A program made the position numbers and the translations under genes. This document shows, in pieces, positions 8,301-17,489 of a stretch of 64,000 nucleotides of DNA. Below the pieces are notes generated by a model, which did no database searches, was not told the DNA's origin, and worked only from the letters and a program-made list of their open reading frames with translations. This DNA comes from Marinobacter sp. SS5-14b (GTDB lineage: Bacteria > Pseudomonadota > Gammaproteobacteria > Pseudomonadales > Oleiphilaceae). How positions within the stretch are numbered: position 1 is the first letter of the stretch; every line of letters begins with the position of its first letter. The DNA is taken from positions 1-64,000 of the forward strand of contig NZ_JASSVM010000004.1 in assembly GCF_030541005.1 (NCBI RefSeq), read 5' to 3'.

Positions 8301-11300
8301 ATGTTCAAAAAAGTACTCATCGCCAACCGAGGCGAAATCGCCGTCCGCACCATCCGCACCCTCAAGGCCATGGGCGTGGCGAGCGTCGCCGTGCACTCCC
8401 ATGAAGACCGCCACAGCCTGCACGTCAGCAGTGCCGATGAGGCTGTAGCCCTGGTAGGCAAAGGCGCCAGCGAAACCTATCTGGACAAGGCCCAGATTCT
8501 GGCAGCGGCCAAGCAAACGGGCGCGGAAGCCATCATTCCCGGTTACGGCTTTTTGTCCGAGAACGCCGATTTCGCCGAAACCTGCGAAGCCAAAGGCATT
8601 GTGTTCATCGGACCCACCCCGGAGCAGATGCGCGAATTCGGCCTGAAGCACCGGGCCCGGGAACTGGCGGAAGCCGCCGGCGTGCCCCTGGCCCCGGGCA
8701 GCGGCCTGCTGGAAACCCTGGACGAAGCCCTGCAAACCGCCGAGCGCCTGGGCTATCCGGTAATGCTGAAAAGCACCGCCGGCGGTGGCGGCATCGGCCT
8801 GACCCGCTGCAACAGCGACAGCGAACTGCGGGATGCCTTTGAAACCGTTCGCCGCCAGGGCCAGAGCTTTTTTAACGACAGCGGCGTGTTCCTGGAACGC
8901 TTCATCGCCCGGGCTCGCCATGTGGAAGTGCAGATGTTCGGCGATGGCCAGGGCAATGTGGTGGCCCTGGGCGAACGGGATTGCTCCCTGCAGCGGCGCA
9001 ACCAGAAGGTGGTGGAAGAAACCCCGGCGCCCAACCTGCCGGCCGCCACCCGCCAGGCCATGCTGGATGCGGCCGTGTCGCTCGGACAATCGGTGAACTA
9101 CCGCTCCGCCGGCACCGTGGAATACATCTATGACGAAGAGCGGGACGAGTTCTACTTTCTGGAAGTGAACACCCGCTTACAGGTAGAGCACCCGGTGACC
9201 GAGTCTGTCACCGGTCTGGACCTGATTGAGTGGATGCTGAAGATCGCCGCCGGCGAGAGCCCGGATCTGGCCGGCTTTCAGACCAGCCTGAACGGTGCGT
9301 CTATGGAAGTACGCATCTACGCCGAAGACCCGCTTAAAGATTTCCAGCCCTCCCCCGGCGAGCTGACCGATGTGTACTGGCCGGAGGACGGCGTGCGGGT
9401 AGACACCTGGGTGGAAAACGGCAGTGAGGTTTCCGCCCACTACGACCCGATGATTGCCAAGTTGATCGTGCACGGCACCGACCGCGCCGATGCCCTGGCC
9501 AAACTACGCACGGCCCTGGCCGAAACCCGCCTGATGGGCATCGCCACCAACCTGGATTACCTGCGCCAGGTGGTGGCCCAGAAAAGCTTTGCCGAGGGCG
9601 TGGTGTCTACCCGCGCGCTGGAAAGCTTCGAATTCAAACCCTCGGTGGCCGAGATCGTCAAACCCGGCACCTACACCACGGTGCAGGATTACCCCGGTCG
9701 TGTCGGCTACTGGAACATCGGCGTGCCGCCCAGCGGCCCGATGGACGATTACGCCTTCCGCATCGCCAACCGGATTGTCGGTAACCACAACGACGCCGCC
9801 GGCCTGGAAGCGACACTGATCGGCCCCAGCCTGAAGTTCCACAAGGATGCTGTGGTGGCCCTGACCGGTGCTCTCACAGACGCCACCCTGGACGGCAAAG
9901 CGGTGGAATTCTGGAAACCCATCACCGTCAAAGCCGGCCAAGTGCTGGCCGTGGGCAAGGCCATCAAAGGTTGCCGTACCTATCTGGCGGTGCGCGGCGG
10001 TTTTGATGTGCCGGTATATCTGGGTAGCCGCTCGACCTTCGCCCTTGGCCAGTTCGGCGGCCACGGCGGCCGGCCTTTGCGCCCGGGCGACATGCTAGGC
10101 ATCAGCCAGCTGGAGTTGCCCGCCTGCACCACCCCGGGCCCAACCCACGACCCCGCACCGGCCGACCCGGACCTGATCCCGGATTACCCCAGTCACTGGG
10201 AAATCGGCGTGCTCTATGGCCCCCACGGCGCCCCGGATTTCTTCTCGGAAAAATCCATCGAGAAATTCTTCGAGCAGGACTGGGAGGTACACTACAACTC
10301 CAACCGCCTGGGCATTCGCCTGAACGGCCCGAAACCGGAATTTACCCGTGAAGACGGCGGCGAAGCCGGCCTGCACCCCTCCAACATCCACGACACCGAA
10401 TACGCCATCGGCTCGATCAACTTTACCGGTGATATGCCGGTCATCCTCACCAAAGACGGCCCCAGCCTGGGCGGCTTTGTGTGCCCGGTGACCATTGCCA
10501 AGGCCGAATTGTGGAAAGTGGGCCAGGTAAAACCCGGCGACACCATTCGCTTTGTGGCCATTGATTGCGACACTGCGGTTAAATTATCGGAACGCCAGGA
10601 GCTCGCCATCAAGAGCCTGATGGCACCGCCGGCCGTGAGCCTGATCACGCCGGACCTGGCCCCGTTGAATGGCTTGTCTGCCACCATCCTCGCGCATCTG
10701 GACGAAACCGACGGCCGCCCCGAAGTCACCTACCGCCAGGCCGGTGACCAGTACATCCTGCTGGAGTACGGCGCCAACGTGCTCGATCTGGGCGCGCGCA
10801 TGCGCATCCATTCCCTGATGGAAGCCATCGCCGACGTGCAGCCCAGCGGCCTGCTAGAACTGTCGCCCGGCGTGCGCTCCCTGCAGTTGCGGTACGATTC
10901 AAGGATTCTGCCCCAGCAATCCCTGATGACCTACCTGCTGGACCTGGAACGCACCCTGCCCGCCACCGATGAACTGAAAGTGCGCAGCCGGGTGGTGCAC
11001 CTGCCCATGGCCTTCGAAGACAGCGCCACCCTGGAAGCCGTCGACAAATACCGCCAATCGGTGCGAGACACCGCACCCTGGCTGCCCAACAACGTCGACT
11101 TCATGCAACGCATCAACGGCCTGCCCAGCCGGGACGACGTCCGCGACGTGCTGTTCTCCGCACGCTACCTGATCCTGGGCCTGGGAGACGTCTACCTGGG
11201 CGCGCCATGTGCCGTGCCCCTGGACCCAAGGCACCGCTTGCTCACCTCCAAATACAACCCGGCCAGAACCTACACAGCCGAAGGCACCGTGGGCATCGGC

Positions 11301-11933
11301 GGCATCTACATGTGCATTTACGGCATGGACTCCCCCGGCGGCTACCAGCTGGTAGGCCGCACCCTGCCGATCTGGAACAAGTATCTGAAGAATCAACAAT
11401 TCGCCGAAGGCGCGCCCTGGCTGCTGCGGTTCTTCGACCAGGTGTGCTACTACCCGGTCACCGAAGACGAACTGACCGACATGCGCGACCAGTTCCGCGC
11501 CGGCAAGCTGGAGATCAAGATAGAAGAGGAAACCTTCGACCTGAAATCCCACCGGGCCTTCCTGGACGCCAACGAAAATTCCATTGCCGAGTTCCGCAAA
11601 CTGCAGCAAGCGGCCTACGCTAAAGAGGTGGCCTTGTGGAAAGAAAGCGAAGCGGAAGAACTGGACCGTCTGGCAAAGGCACCCCCGAAAGTGGATGCCT
11701 CCAGCCTTGAGCGGTTTGGTGAGCTGGTGAGTGCGGAGATTGCCGGCAACATCTGGAAGTGCCTGGTGAAACCCGGTGATACGGTGGCAGAGGGTGATCC
11801 GTTAGTGATCGTAGAGGCTATGAAGATGGAGTTCGAGGTAAGCGCGACTCTGTCCGGCACCATCAGTGCTATGCATGTGGAGCCTGGTAAGTCGGTTACT
11901 CCCGGGGAGCCTCTGCTTAGCATCGAAGTCTGA
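8301..11933 (+). CDS. uca: Urea carboxylase
   Basis: This 1210-residue biotin enzyme carboxylates urea to allophanate using ATP and bicarbonate, feeding AtzF. Domains in order: biotin carboxylase/ATP-grasp (about 1-450, glycine loop STAGGGGIG); a KipA-like allophanate-hydrolase-subunit-2-type domain (about 460-760); a KipI-like subunit-1-type domain (about 790-1030); and a biotinyl carrier domain at the C-terminus with EAMKMEFE, the biotinylated residue being Lys1175. The ATG at 8301 is preceded by CCGGAG. In yeast this enzyme is fused to allophanate hydrolase; here the two are adjacent genes. All expected motifs are intact. Confidence 0.95.
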   Translation: MFKKVLIANRGEIAVRTIRTLKAMGVASVAVHSHEDRHSLHVSSADEAVALVGKGASETYLDKAQILAAAKQTGAEAIIPGYGFLSENADFAETCEAKGIVFIGPTPEQMREFGLKHRARELAEAAGVPLAPGSGLLETLDEALQTAERLGYPVMLKSTAGGGGIGLTRCNSDSELRDAFETVRRQGQSFFNDSGVFLERFIARARHVEVQMFGDGQGNVVALGERDCSLQRRNQKVVEETPAPNLPAATRQAMLDAAVSLGQSVNYRSAGTVEYIYDEERDEFYFLEVNTRLQVEHPVTESVTGLDLIEWMLKIAAGESPDLAGFQTSLNGASMEVRIYAEDPLKDFQPSPGELTDVYWPEDGVRVDTWVENGSEVSAHYDPMIAKLIVHGTDRADALAKLRTALAETRLMGIATNLDYLRQVVAQKSFAEGVVSTRALESFEFKPSVAEIVKPGTYTTVQDYPGRVGYWNIGVPPSGPMDDYAFRIANRIVGNHNDAAGLEATLIGPSLKFHKDAVVALTGALTDATLDGKAVEFWKPITVKAGQVLAVGKAIKGCRTYLAVRGGFDVPVYLGSRSTFALGQFGGHGGRPLRPGDMLGISQLELPACTTPGPTHDPAPADPDLIPDYPSHWEIGVLYGPHGAPDFFSEKSIEKFFEQDWEVHYNSNRLGIRLNGPKPEFTREDGGEAGLHPSNIHDTEYAIGSINFTGDMPVILTKDGPSLGGFVCPVTIAKAELWKVGQVKPGDTIRFVAIDCDTAVKLSERQELAIKSLMAPPAVSLITPDLAPLNGLSATILAHLDETDGRPEVTYRQAGDQYILLEYGANVLDLGARMRIHSLMEAIADVQPSGLLELSPGVRSLQLRYDSRILPQQSLMTYLLDLERTLPATDELKVRSRVVHLPMAFEDSATLEAVDKYRQSVRDTAPWLPNNVDFMQRINGLPSRDDVRDVLFSARYLILGLGDVYLGAPCAVPLDPRHRLLTSKYNPARTYTAEGTVGIGGIYMCIYGMDSPGGYQLVGRTLPIWNKYLKNQQFAEGAPWLLRFFDQVCYYPVTEDELTDMRDQFRAGKLEIKIEEETFDLKSHRAFLDANENSIAEFRKLQQAAYAKEVALWKESEAEELDRLAKAPPKVDASSLERFGELVSAEIAGNIWKCLVKPGDTVAEGDPLVIVEAMKMEFEVSATLSGTISAMHVEPGKSVTPGEPLLSIEV

Positions 11934-11992
11934 GTTTTATCGACTTGTGGAGATGGGCGCTTTTGGTGCTGGCCTGTTGCCTGGGCGGGGGC

Positions 11993-12100
11993 GCCGCTGT
12001 GCGGGACACCCTCCACAGACACGCCGTGAACCCATCCATGGGGGCTTGAGCGCAGCATCCCTGCTGCGCACAGTCTGTGGAGGGTGTCCCGCACAGCGGC
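11993..12100. repeat. Palindromic element, copy A
   Basis: Two perfectly complementary 28-nt arms (11993-12020 and 12073-12100) flank a 52-nt core. The core contains CCATCCATGG and its own small hairpin GCAGCATCCCTGCTGC. It lies just downstream of uca. The core is the exact reverse complement of the core of copy B, although the arms are unrelated. It encodes no protein; short open frames across it are by-products. Confidence 0.9.
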
Positions 12101-12218
12101 TTGGTTGGCTTCAGTGATGGCGGCATTAAAAACCGATTAGGATTTCCTGAAACTCGATGTGGCATGTCATGCCATCTACAAAGTTTTCGGCAGACGCCTC
12201 TCGCAGGCATAGGGAGTT

Positions 12219-12332
12219 GGGCGTTGCTATCGGGGAGGCTGTTCAAAAGTGTGCGCAGCAGGGATGCTGCGCTCAAGCCCCCATGGATGGGTTCACGGCG
12301 TCTTTTGAACAGCCTCCCCGATAGCCACGCCC
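12219..12332. repeat. Palindromic element, copy B
   Basis: Arms of 31 nt (12219-12249 and 12302-12332) are complementary except for one G-T position. They enclose a 52-nt core identical to copy A but inverted. The element ends about 58 bp before the GntR regulator. It could fold into a very stable RNA hairpin and so decouple the regulator from uca transcription; that function is inferred. Confidence 0.9.
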
Positions 12333-12390
12333 AGAGCCGAACTCCAAATCAACAGGCCTCCCGCACCAATAAAAGAGGGCAAACTCGAAA

Positions 12391-13116
12391 ATGGCGACAA
12401 ACACCAAAAGAAAAGCCTCCATGGCTGACAGGGTTTACGAAGCCCTGAAGGACGATATTTTTGAGTTTCGTTTGATCCCTGGGGACAAGTTCAGCGAGGG
12501 CGACGTGGGTGCCCGCCTGGACGCCAGCCGCACCCCCGTGCGCGAGGCCTTGTACCGGCTGCAGCGGGAAGGCTACGTCGACGTGCTGTTCCGCAGCGGC
12601 TGGCAGGTCAAGCCGTTTGACTTCCAGCAGGTGGAAGAACTCTATGACCTGCGAATTACCCTGGAACGGGCCGCCATGCACAAAATCTGCGCCATGGCCG
12701 AAGAACCGCAAACCCTGCGCACCCTGATTGCCATCTGGAACCCGGACCACCCCTCAGAGCGGGCCGTGGGCAGCACTGTGCGGGCGCTCGACGAAAGCTT
12801 TCATTGCGACCTGGTGGCCGCCGCCGGCAACAGGGAGATGACACGCATACACCGGGAAATCACCGACCGCCTGCGCATCATCCGGCGACTGGACTTTACC
12901 CGCGACGACCGGGTAGACGCCACCTACGTGGAACACGCACAGATCCTCGAGGCACTGAGAACCGGCCACGCTGCCGAGGCCGCAGACCGGCTGACCATGC
13001 ACATCCGCACCAGCCAGAAAGCGGTGCGGGAAATCACCATGGAACGCATCAAAGAAGCGGCAGAGGCCCATAAATCCGGGCAAGAAATTGCCCGCAAAGA
13101 GGCGATCAAACAATGA
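12391..13116 (+). CDS. GntR/FCD transcriptional regulator, likely of urea use
   Basis: This is a 241-residue GntR-family regulator with an N-terminal winged helix (about residues 10-75, including LDASRTPVREALYRLQREG) and a C-terminal helical FCD ligand domain (about 85-220). FCD regulators bind small organic effectors and usually repress neighbouring catabolic genes at sites centred on GT-N2-AC. The start ATG has GAGGG about 12 nt upstream. It lies downstream of uca in the same orientation, separated by two palindromic elements. Two GTATAC sites in the urtA-atzF intergenic region are its best candidate targets. The effector is unknown; allophanate or urea is a guess from context. Confidence 0.85.
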   Translation: MATNTKRKASMADRVYEALKDDIFEFRLIPGDKFSEGDVGARLDASRTPVREALYRLQREGYVDVLFRSGWQVKPFDFQQVEELYDLRITLERAAMHKICAMAEEPQTLRTLIAIWNPDHPSERAVGSTVRALDESFHCDLVAAAGNREMTRIHREITDRLRIIRRLDFTRDDRVDATYVEHAQILEALRTGHAAEAADRLTMHIRTSQKAVREITMERIKEAAEAHKSGQEIARKEAIKQ

Positions 13117-13145
13117 ATTCAGGTTCACCGGACTGCTCACATACG

Positions 13146-13163
13146 TGTGAGAGATATCGCACA
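13146..13163 (+). promoter_or_regulatory. GacA/UvrY-like binding site
   Basis: TGTGAG-AGATAT-CGCACA fits the inverted-repeat consensus TGTAAG-N6-CTTACA recognised by GacA/UvrY ahead of CsrB/RsmZ-type RNA genes. It is very close to the known enteric variant TGTGAG-N6-CTTACA. It lies about 50 bp before the predicted start of a GGA-rich RNA, the usual distance. A -10-like TTAATA follows at about 13188. Confidence 0.65.
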
Positions 13164-13197
13164 CGCCATCGAGCTAATGTCCGATTCTTAATAAACC

Positions 13198-13432
13198 GGC
13201 CCCGAGTAGAATGGCTTTCGTCAGGGATGACAAGCCAGCACGGACGTTGGCTCAGGGATGGAAGCTCCAGGGATTCAGGAGTTGCCCGATGGATCAGGGC
13301 TTACAGGGATGACGCAAGGACGAAGTGCTCAGGATGATGCACAGCCTGAAGGATCAGGCAGGGGTCAGCCACGGAATTTCGGACTACATGGAAAGTGGTC
13401 CCTTCCGTGCATTAACGGCCCGGCTCACCCAA
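13198..13432 (+). ncRNA. Candidate CsrB/RsmZ-type regulatory RNA
   Basis: No protein is credible here, but 14 GGA motifs occur between 13223 and 13392, many in the CsrA-binding contexts CAGGGATG, CAGGATG or AAGGA. Such density is typical of RNAs that titrate the translational regulator CsrA/RsmA. A GacA/UvrY-like site lies just upstream. The 5' end is estimated from the -10-like sequence. The 3' end is uncertain: a CACGGAA/TTCCGTG stem closes near 13410, but no clear T-run follows. The strand is set by the upstream site and by the sense of the GGA motifs. It has no recognised name here because the family varies greatly in sequence. Confidence 0.7.
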
Positions 13433-13534
13433 ACGTCGAATTCCCCGCATAGTACCGCCTCACCATGCCAGCAACCGATGGGTTGTCACACCTGACTGTT
13501 CATAGCAACGTTATCTACAATCAGGAACTCGCAC

Positions 13535-13807
13535 ATGAAACGCACGTCTATTTTTGCCACTCTCGTTCTTCTGTTCAGTCTCGCAACCGGCTTTGCCTAC
13601 GCCAATGAACCGAGCGCGATCAACATCAACACCGCGGATGTAGCCACCCTCGCCGACCTCAACGGCATTGGCGAAAGCAAAGCCGAAGCCATTGTCGCTT
13701 ACCGCGAAACCAACGGCCCTTTTGCCTCCGCTGAAGACCTGGCCAACGTGAAAGGCATCGGCGCCCGCACGGTCGAGAAGAATGCTGACCGCATTGCCGT
13801 GGAGTAA
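13535..13807 (+). CDS. ComEA-like helix-hairpin-helix DNA-binding protein
   Basis: This is a 90-residue exported protein with a signal peptide (about 1-23, ending AYA) followed by a ComEA-type helix-hairpin-helix domain (ININTADVATLADLNGIGESKAEAIVAYRE..., second hairpin VKGIGARTVEKN). ComEA proteins bind double-stranded DNA in the periplasm and help pull it in during natural transformation. Short stand-alone versions like this are widespread in gammaproteobacteria, and their role in competence is not always shown. It stands alone, in the same orientation as the putative regulatory RNA. Confidence 0.9.
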   Translation: MKRTSIFATLVLLFSLATGFAYANEPSAININTADVATLADLNGIGESKAEAIVAYRETNGPFASAEDLANVKGIGARTVEKNADRIAVE

Positions 13808-13911
13808 GCTTTTCGGGGCGGCAAACACCGCCTCGTCCACCCGCCCCTGGCACTGCGTGCCTGCCACTGCTAATCTTCCCGGCTTCTGATTATCAAGCCT
13901 GGTTGTTTCTC

Positions 13912-14856
13912 ATGATTCAAGGCGTTCTTTTGATTGCCCTGGCCTCGCTGCTTTGGGGCACGACGGGGATAGTCGCCAAATTCCTGTTCAACGGCACTGA
14001 GCTGGCCGCCATTACTCTTGGCTTTTTGCGGCTGGTGGTGGCGTTGCCGTTTTTCTGGTTACTGATGCGCCGCGAGCAACGTCAACTCAGCCGCGACCAT
14101 CCCGGCGAAAAGATGGCGGGGAGCTCCTTGCGATCTCTGGGCTGGAAAGCCTTCCTGCCCCTGGCTGCACTCGGTTTATTCCAGGCGTTCTATCAGGGCA
14201 GTTATTTGCTGGCGGTGGACCTGACCGGTGCAGGGATCGCGACGCTGATTTCTTTGTGCCTCCCCCCCGTATTGGTCGCCATACTGGCCGCTCCGCTGCT
14301 GGGCGAGAAACCCACGCTGCTTACGGTACTGGCGGCGATTGCCGCTATTCTGGGTACGGGCATGCTGGTGGCCAGTGATGTAGACACCGCAGGTACGCTG
14401 AGGGTCGCCGGAATATTAATGGCACTTTTGGCCGCTGCGGTTTACACCGGTTTCACACTGACCAGTCGATACAGCTCAGCCGGCACTCCGGTTTTCACCA
14501 CCGCGTTTATCTGCTTTTTTACCGCCGCCATTCTTCTGCTGCCCGCCGTGTTGGTAAGCGACGGTTTCTCGGACCTGGGCACACTGGCGTTTAGACACTG
14601 GCTGATGGTGGCCTACATTGGCGTGGTGCCCACCTGCATCGGCTACCTGTGTTTCTTTACGGGCATGAAGACCACGCCCGCGACACTGTCCAGCATCATT
14701 GTCACGCTGGAGCCGCTGTTCGTGGCTCTGCTGGCATGGCTGATTCTGGGGGAAGTGTTGGGGCCGATCGGCATTGCCGGAGCACTGATTCTGGTGGCCG
14801 CGGTGATTGTGGCGTCGCGCTATGGCAACCGCGCCAGTGCCAGCCAGAAGGGCTGA
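13912..14856 (+). CDS. EamA/DMT-family transporter
   Basis: This is a 314-residue membrane protein with about ten hydrophobic helices in two tandem EamA repeats (roughly residues 3-140 and 155-300). It has the family features LLWGTTGIVAKF at the start and GYLCFFTGMKTTPATLSSIIVTLEPLFVALLAW in the second half. Members export amino acids, metabolites or drugs, and the substrate here cannot be told. The ATG at 13912 is used; a TTG three codons earlier is possible, and neither has a strong ribosome site. It is convergent with gloA, only 27 bp away. Confidence 0.88.
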   Translation: MIQGVLLIALASLLWGTTGIVAKFLFNGTELAAITLGFLRLVVALPFFWLLMRREQRQLSRDHPGEKMAGSSLRSLGWKAFLPLAALGLFQAFYQGSYLLAVDLTGAGIATLISLCLPPVLVAILAAPLLGEKPTLLTVLAAIAAILGTGMLVASDVDTAGTLRVAGILMALLAAAVYTGFTLTSRYSSAGTPVFTTAFICFFTAAILLLPAVLVSDGFSDLGTLAFRHWLMVAYIGVVPTCIGYLCFFTGMKTTPATLSSIIVTLEPLFVALLAWLILGEVLGPIGIAGALILVAAVIVASRYGNRASASQKG

Positions 14857-14883
14857 CACTGGCCTGCGCCACAGCGGGGAAAA

Positions 14884-15432
14884 TCAGCTGTCTTTGCGCT
14901 GTTTCTCCATCATGTCTGGCTGCAGAATCTCAATCCAGTAACCATCCGGGTCTTTGATAAACGCCAGGCCTTTCATTTTGCCGTCATCGGGCTTTTTCAC
15001 GAATTCCACACCCAACTTCTCAAAGCGTTCGCTGGCCGCATACACATCCGGGACTGCGATGCCGATATGGCCAAAACCCTGGGGCTGGTCGTTACCGTTG
15101 TGATAGGCGAAATCGGGGTCGTTCTCGGTTCCCCAGTTGTGGGTCAGCTCCAGCATGGCCTCTCGGCCGAAGGTGTAGGTGGTGCGATGGCCATCATCAT
15201 TGGGCACGAACTGAGCCTGTTTGTCATCGAGATAGCCCAGGAAATACAGGGTGAACTTCATTTCCGGGAAATCCAGCTTGCGAACCAGGCGCATGCCCAG
15301 CACCCGAGTGTAGAAATCCATGGATCGCTCGGGTTCTTTAATGCGCAACATGGTCTGGTTGAACACGTAACCTTCGGTTTCCGGGACCGGGGCGTCGTGC
15401 AGGCCCGGCGCCTGTTCAAAATGCTTGGGCAT
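14884..15432 (-). CDS. gloA: Lactoylglutathione lyase (glyoxalase I)
   Basis: This 182-residue metalloenzyme isomerises the methylglyoxal-glutathione adduct to S-lactoylglutathione. The longer form, with an N-terminal extension and the inserted segment [25 protein letters not shown], is like eukaryotic and pseudomonad zinc enzymes rather than the short nickel type of E. coli. Metal ligands are visible as Gln in FNQTMLR, Glu in MLELTHNWG, His in GHIGIAV and Glu in WIEIL. It diverges from the GntR gene at 15577 across about 145 bp. Confidence 0.93.
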   Translation of the reverse strand: MPKHFEQAPGLHDAPVPETEGYVFNQTMLRIKEPERSMDFYTRVLGMRLVRKLDFPEMKFTLYFLGYLDDKQAQFVPNDDGHRTTYTFGREAMLELTHNWGTENDPDFAYHNGNDQPQGFGHIGIAVPDVYAASERFEKLGVEFVKKPDDGKMKGLAFIKDPDGYWIEILQPDMMEKQRKDS

Positions 15433-15576
15433 AGGGATCTCTCTCAGTCGGTTTTGGGCTTCAACTTACCTACCTGCGTGCGCCCGGCATGGATTTCAAG
15501 GGCATACGTAAGCTTTCCGGCCCTGTGGTAAACTTCGCTCACTTTGTCATCCACCCAGTTCAGAGATCCCTCCAGC

Positions 15577-16233
15577 ATGGATTTTCAGGCGCCCAACACC
15601 CTGGCCGAACAGATTGCCAGCTACCTGGCAACCCGCATCATGACCGGACAAATCCGGCCTGGACAGCGCATTCAGGAAGCGAACCTGGCAACCGAGTTGA
15701 AGGTCAGCCGGGCCTCCGTGAAGGAAGCCCTGTACACACTTGAGCGGTGGCATCTGGTTGAGATCACGCCACGCAAAGGCGCCTCGGCCACGCAACTGAA
15801 TGCCGACTACGCCTCCGAACTCTACGACGTTTACATGCACCTGTTGATCATGCTCGCGACTCGCTTATGTGAGCGCTGGCAGGAGGCCGACAAACAGCGC
15901 CTGCTGGACGCCGTAGGGCAGGTTGTCACGCAGATTAAACAGCCAGGCACAGACATTACCTCGGTGGTTAAAACCAGCTTTGAGGTTATGGAAACCTGCT
16001 GCGATGTAGTCGGCAATCCTTATCTCACCGAGGCCTTGTCCAATTTCAAACCGGCGGTGAGCCGCGCCTATTACCTCAGTGCCGAGCGCTACCGCCAGGG
16101 GCTGGCCCAGACCAGCCAGTTCTTCGCAGAGCTACCAAAGGCTGTACTGGAGAGGGACACCACAAAGGCCAGGGAACTGATTCAGGGCTTTGCGGAACAC
16201 CAGAAGCAGCTGATCCGCCAGGCGCTGGCCTGA
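15577..16233 (+). CDS. GntR-family transcriptional regulator
   Basis: This is a 218-residue GntR protein with an N-terminal winged helix (about 5-75: LAEQIASYLATRIMTGQIRPGQRI, ATELKVSRASVKEALYTLERW) and a helical C-terminal FCD-like domain. The ATG at 15577 is preferred over an upstream TTG at 15544 because MDFQAPNTLAEQI is a natural start for the fold; the ribosome site is weak in either case. It diverges from gloA, which may be a target, but no clear palindrome was seen between them. Confidence 0.82.
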   Translation: MDFQAPNTLAEQIASYLATRIMTGQIRPGQRIQEANLATELKVSRASVKEALYTLERWHLVEITPRKGASATQLNADYASELYDVYMHLLIMLATRLCERWQEADKQRLLDAVGQVVTQIKQPGTDITSVVKTSFEVMETCCDVVGNPYLTEALSNFKPAVSRAYYLSAERYRQGLAQTSQFFAELPKAVLERDTTKARELIQGFAEHQKQLIRQALA

Positions 16234-16404
16234 AACCTCCCTTCACGTTGTGAACCGGCTCACAGATCGCCAGCTCCCCCGGGCTTAAAGTAACACTGTG
16301 TAACAATGAATCACCGCAGCTTTGGTTCTGTTGTCCCTACGGCCCTTCAGATGGCAACCAAGCCTCTGAATAACAAAAATAATCAGTCGAAAACCGGGGC
16401 CAAC

Positions 16405-17424
16405 ATGTTATTCACCGCCTGTGATCGTTTCAGAGTCTCTGCCGCCTGCCTGTTGCTTCTCGGCGGTACTACCCTCGCATTGCCAGCCGCCGCCGATTTC
16501 AAGCCGCTGGATGATTCAACCCTGTCATCCGTTACCGGGCAGGCCGGCGTGACCATCGAGCTGGAAACCAAGCTCAATATCGACAGCCTGACCTGGACCG
16601 ACCAGGGCGCACTCAGCGTTAATGGCTTGCGATTGTCTGGCCACAACGACACCGTTCTGGACAATATGAAGCTGACCATCGATATTGCCGGTGACGGTGA
16701 AGTACTCGAACACGGTTTCTCGGAAATCGCACGTCGGGCGGCAGCTGGCCAGCTGGACACCAGCAATCCCGATGTCGCGGATGCCCTGGCCAAATATGCC
16801 GTCGGCGGCAGCTACGGTAAACGGTTCAACAGCGGAGACCTGGTGATTCACCTGGGCGCAACCGATTACGGTGACCCGGCCAGTCTGGACGACTACCTCC
16901 AGGCTGTGGACTTCGAGCTTGGCATCGACAGCGTGACCACCACCGGTTCTGAGGGCAGCACCAACCTGTTCTCCAACATTCTTCTTCAGGGTTATGTCGG
17001 CCCGACCGATCTGGTCATCAGAAACGGCGGCACCTCTACCCGAACCCTGGGCAATGGCAGCACGGTATCGGGCTCTGAGCTGCAGTTAGACACCCATTTC
17101 GAAATCACCAACGGCAGCCTTGAATGGGAAGCGTCTGATCTGATTTTGCTGTTTAACTTCGCGGCGGTGGGCATTGAAGGTTTGCAGATTCACAACCGTC
17201 GGGGTAACGACACTCTGGGCCATTTCGGCATGGCCAGTGTCACCGCAAAGCTCGCCCAGGGCACCAGCGCCCGCTCCGGCAAGAGCGGTCTCTCCATCCA
17301 TGATGTTGAGTTCCGGGCTGATATTGATATGCCGGTGTTCAAGGTGGGTGGCACCAGTATCGGCTCAGTACAGTTTACGGATTTCGCCATCACCAACACC
17401 ACCATGATGGTTTACGGCCACTGA
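16405..17424 (+). CDS. Exported DUF6160-type envelope protein
   Basis: This is a predicted secreted or outer-membrane-associated protein of 340 residues with a signal peptide ending near ALPAAA. After it comes the segment FKPLDDSTLSSVTGQAGVTIELETKLNID, the mark of a family (DUF6160) found in marine gammaproteobacteria, followed by beta-rich sequence with many Thr, Ser, Gly and Asp residues. No catalytic motif is visible. The frame is open from 16306; the ATG at 16405 is chosen because it has GGGG 8 nt upstream and starts directly before the signal peptide, though 16306 and 16351 are possible. Function unknown. Confidence 0.75.
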   Translation: MLFTACDRFRVSAACLLLLGGTTLALPAAADFKPLDDSTLSSVTGQAGVTIELETKLNIDSLTWTDQGALSVNGLRLSGHNDTVLDNMKLTIDIAGDGEVLEHGFSEIARRAAAGQLDTSNPDVADALAKYAVGGSYGKRFNSGDLVIHLGATDYGDPASLDDYLQAVDFELGIDSVTTTGSEGSTNLFSNILLQGYVGPTDLVIRNGGTSTRTLGNGSTVSGSELQLDTHFEITNGSLEWEASDLILLFNFAAVGIEGLQIHNRRGNDTLGHFGMASVTAKLAQGTSARSGKSGLSIHDVEFRADIDMPVFKVGGTSIGSVQFTDFAITNTTMMVYGH

Positions 17425-17489
17425 CCGGAACTGGACAGACCCCTCACCCGTAGGGTAAAACTGCTCGCCTGAAATCGGGCGGGCAGGCA

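Noticed and set aside
11866..12448. Short open frames across the palindromic elements
   Set aside because: They read through inverted repeats and differ between copies; the signal is in the DNA or RNA structure, not in a protein.
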